A stretch of 64,000 nt of DNA from an uncultured Erysipelotrichaceae bacterium (GTDB lineage Bacteria; Bacillota_I; Bacilli_A; Erysipelotrichales; Erysipelotrichaceae). The notes under the pieces are model-generated. The model had not been told where the DNA came from. It saw nothing but the letters and a program-made list of their open reading frames with translations, and searched no databases. Below, in pieces: positions 63,355 to 64,000 of this stretch (positions are counted from its first letter, which is position 1; every line of letters begins with the position of its first letter). The stretch lies in contig CAKVAL010000001.1 of NCBI GenBank assembly GCA_934725085.1, forward strand, positions 62,001 to 126,000, read 5' to 3'. A program made the translations under genes and the position numbers.

Positions 63355-64000
63355 ATGGATAAAAAACTAGTTAAAAATTACATATACAACATAGCTTACC
63401 AAATTGTTAAGTTATTTTTGCCGTTCTTCCTTGTTAAGTATACTTATGCTCATATTGGTGAAAGCACTTTGGGCATTAACGACTTCGCGAGTAATATTTC
63501 ACAGTGGTTCATTTTACTTGGTGTATTAGGCGTTAATACCTATGGTAATAGAGAAATTGCTAAGGTAAGAGATAATCGTGAGGAATTAAGTAGAAATTTC
63601 TTTGAAATCCTTTCTATGCAATTTATCAACATGATGATTGTAACTATTCTTTACTTAGGGTATACAGCATTCTTTGTGAATGATTACAAGATTATCTATT
63701 ACTTAATTTGTCTATCAATGTTATCTAGTGCCTTTGATATTTCATGGTTCTATTATGGTGTTGAAGATTTTAAGATCGTTTCTATTAGAAATATTATTGT
63801 TAAGTTGGTTGGTGTATTGTTGATTTTCTCTTTCGTAAAGAATCCAAGTGACTTGTGGATTTTCACATTGATTAATTCTGGTACTGATTTCTTAGGACAA
63901 ATAGCTACTTTCTTTGGGTTAAAGAAACATATTGATAAGGTGCCATTTAGTATTAAAGAAGCATATAAGAAGCATTTCGCAGGTACTTTTGCCTTGTTTG
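63355..64000 (+). CDS. Second Wzx-type flippase (partial, runs off the window)
   Basis: 215 codons visible, no stop before the end. KKLVKNYIYNIAYQIVKLFLPFFLVKY, YTYAHIGESTLGINDFASNISQWFILLGVLGVNTYGNREIAKVRD is the typical N-terminus of the RfbX/Wzx family (MOP superfamily). A second flippase in the locus suggests two polymers or two export units. Confidence 0.88.
   Translation, partial: MDKKLVKNYIYNIAYQIVKLFLPFFLVKYTYAHIGESTLGINDFASNISQWFILLGVLGVNTYGNREIAKVRDNREELSRNFFEILSMQFINMMIVTILYLGYTAFFVNDYKIIYYLICLSMLSSAFDISWFYYGVEDFKIVSIRNIIVKLVGVLLIFSFVKNPSDLWIFTLINSGTDFLGQIATFFGLKKHIDKVPFSIKEAYKKHFAGTFALF

Noticed and set aside
1..64000. tRNA or rRNA genes, insertion sequences, prophage
   Set aside because: No cloverleaf, rRNA motif, transposase or integrase was seen in the intergenic regions or frames I read.

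Overview
The window is a low-GC (roughly 30 percent), standard-code Bacillota chromosome segment that spans the replication origin. Gene content and order (rlbA/yaaA-recF-gyrB-gyrA, serS behind a T-box, tadA next to a small SRP RNA, palindromic parS sites) fit a Firmicute, and an Erysipelotrichia-like anaerobe is my best guess; that placement is inference. TGA is used as a stop (for example at the recF and YfhO-gene ends), so this is not a Mycoplasma-type code.

Left arm (1-13.7 kb), all leftward: an AlbA_2-type regulator gene broken by one in-frame stop, tadA, the SRP RNA, a HAD phosphatase, two parS sites (one folded into the serS terminator), serS with its T-box leader, an ECF transporter S component, gyrA, gyrB, recF, the S4 protein, dnaN and dnaA. 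The origin lies in two pieces: an AT-rich, DnaA-box-rich stretch upstream of dnaA (13.68-14.16 kb) and a smaller one between dnaA and dnaN. Transcription flips direction at the origin, as expected for leading-strand genes.

Right arm, first part (14.2-29.7 kb): housekeeping hydrolases (NUDIX, MazG-like, a hexapeptide-repeat acyl/nucleotidyl transferase, a phosphoglycolate-phosphatase-like HAD), a decayed small membrane-protein gene, a 33-bp-period repeat in front of an AAA ATPase/DUF4143 gene, a PAS-only protein, an operator-controlled ABC transporter operon with a coiled-coil lipoprotein, an intact AlbA_2/ATPase regulator behind a 23-bp-period palindromic array, a large ABC ATPase-permease fusion whose linker carries an exact 23-nt out-of-frame tandem duplication, and a HIRAN protein.

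Right arm, second part (29.8-64 kb and beyond): a very large cell-surface polysaccharide locus. It holds the UDP-L-FucNAc precursor genes (capE, capF, capG type), GT2, GT4 and GT8 glycosyltransferases, two flippases (the second cut by the window end), a Wzy/ligase-like protein, a CsbB/GtrB-like polyprenyl-phosphate glycosyltransferase, a GT2-DUF2304 pair, and an unusually rich set of large polytopic membrane proteins: three with YfhO-type ends (one fused to a Wzy-like polymerase), a tandem pair of unnamed paralogs with a truncated third copy, and several ArnT/PMT-like GT-C candidates. A reasonable model is that cytoplasmic GTs build the repeat unit on a lipid carrier, flippases and Wzy-type proteins export and polymerise it, and polyprenyl-phosphate sugars made by the CsbB/DPM-like enzymes are used by the many GT-C/YfhO proteins to decorate the polymer or teichoic acids outside. 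Several transcription units here start with a -10 box only 6-9 nt before the start codon and no ribosome-binding site, suggesting leaderless mRNAs.
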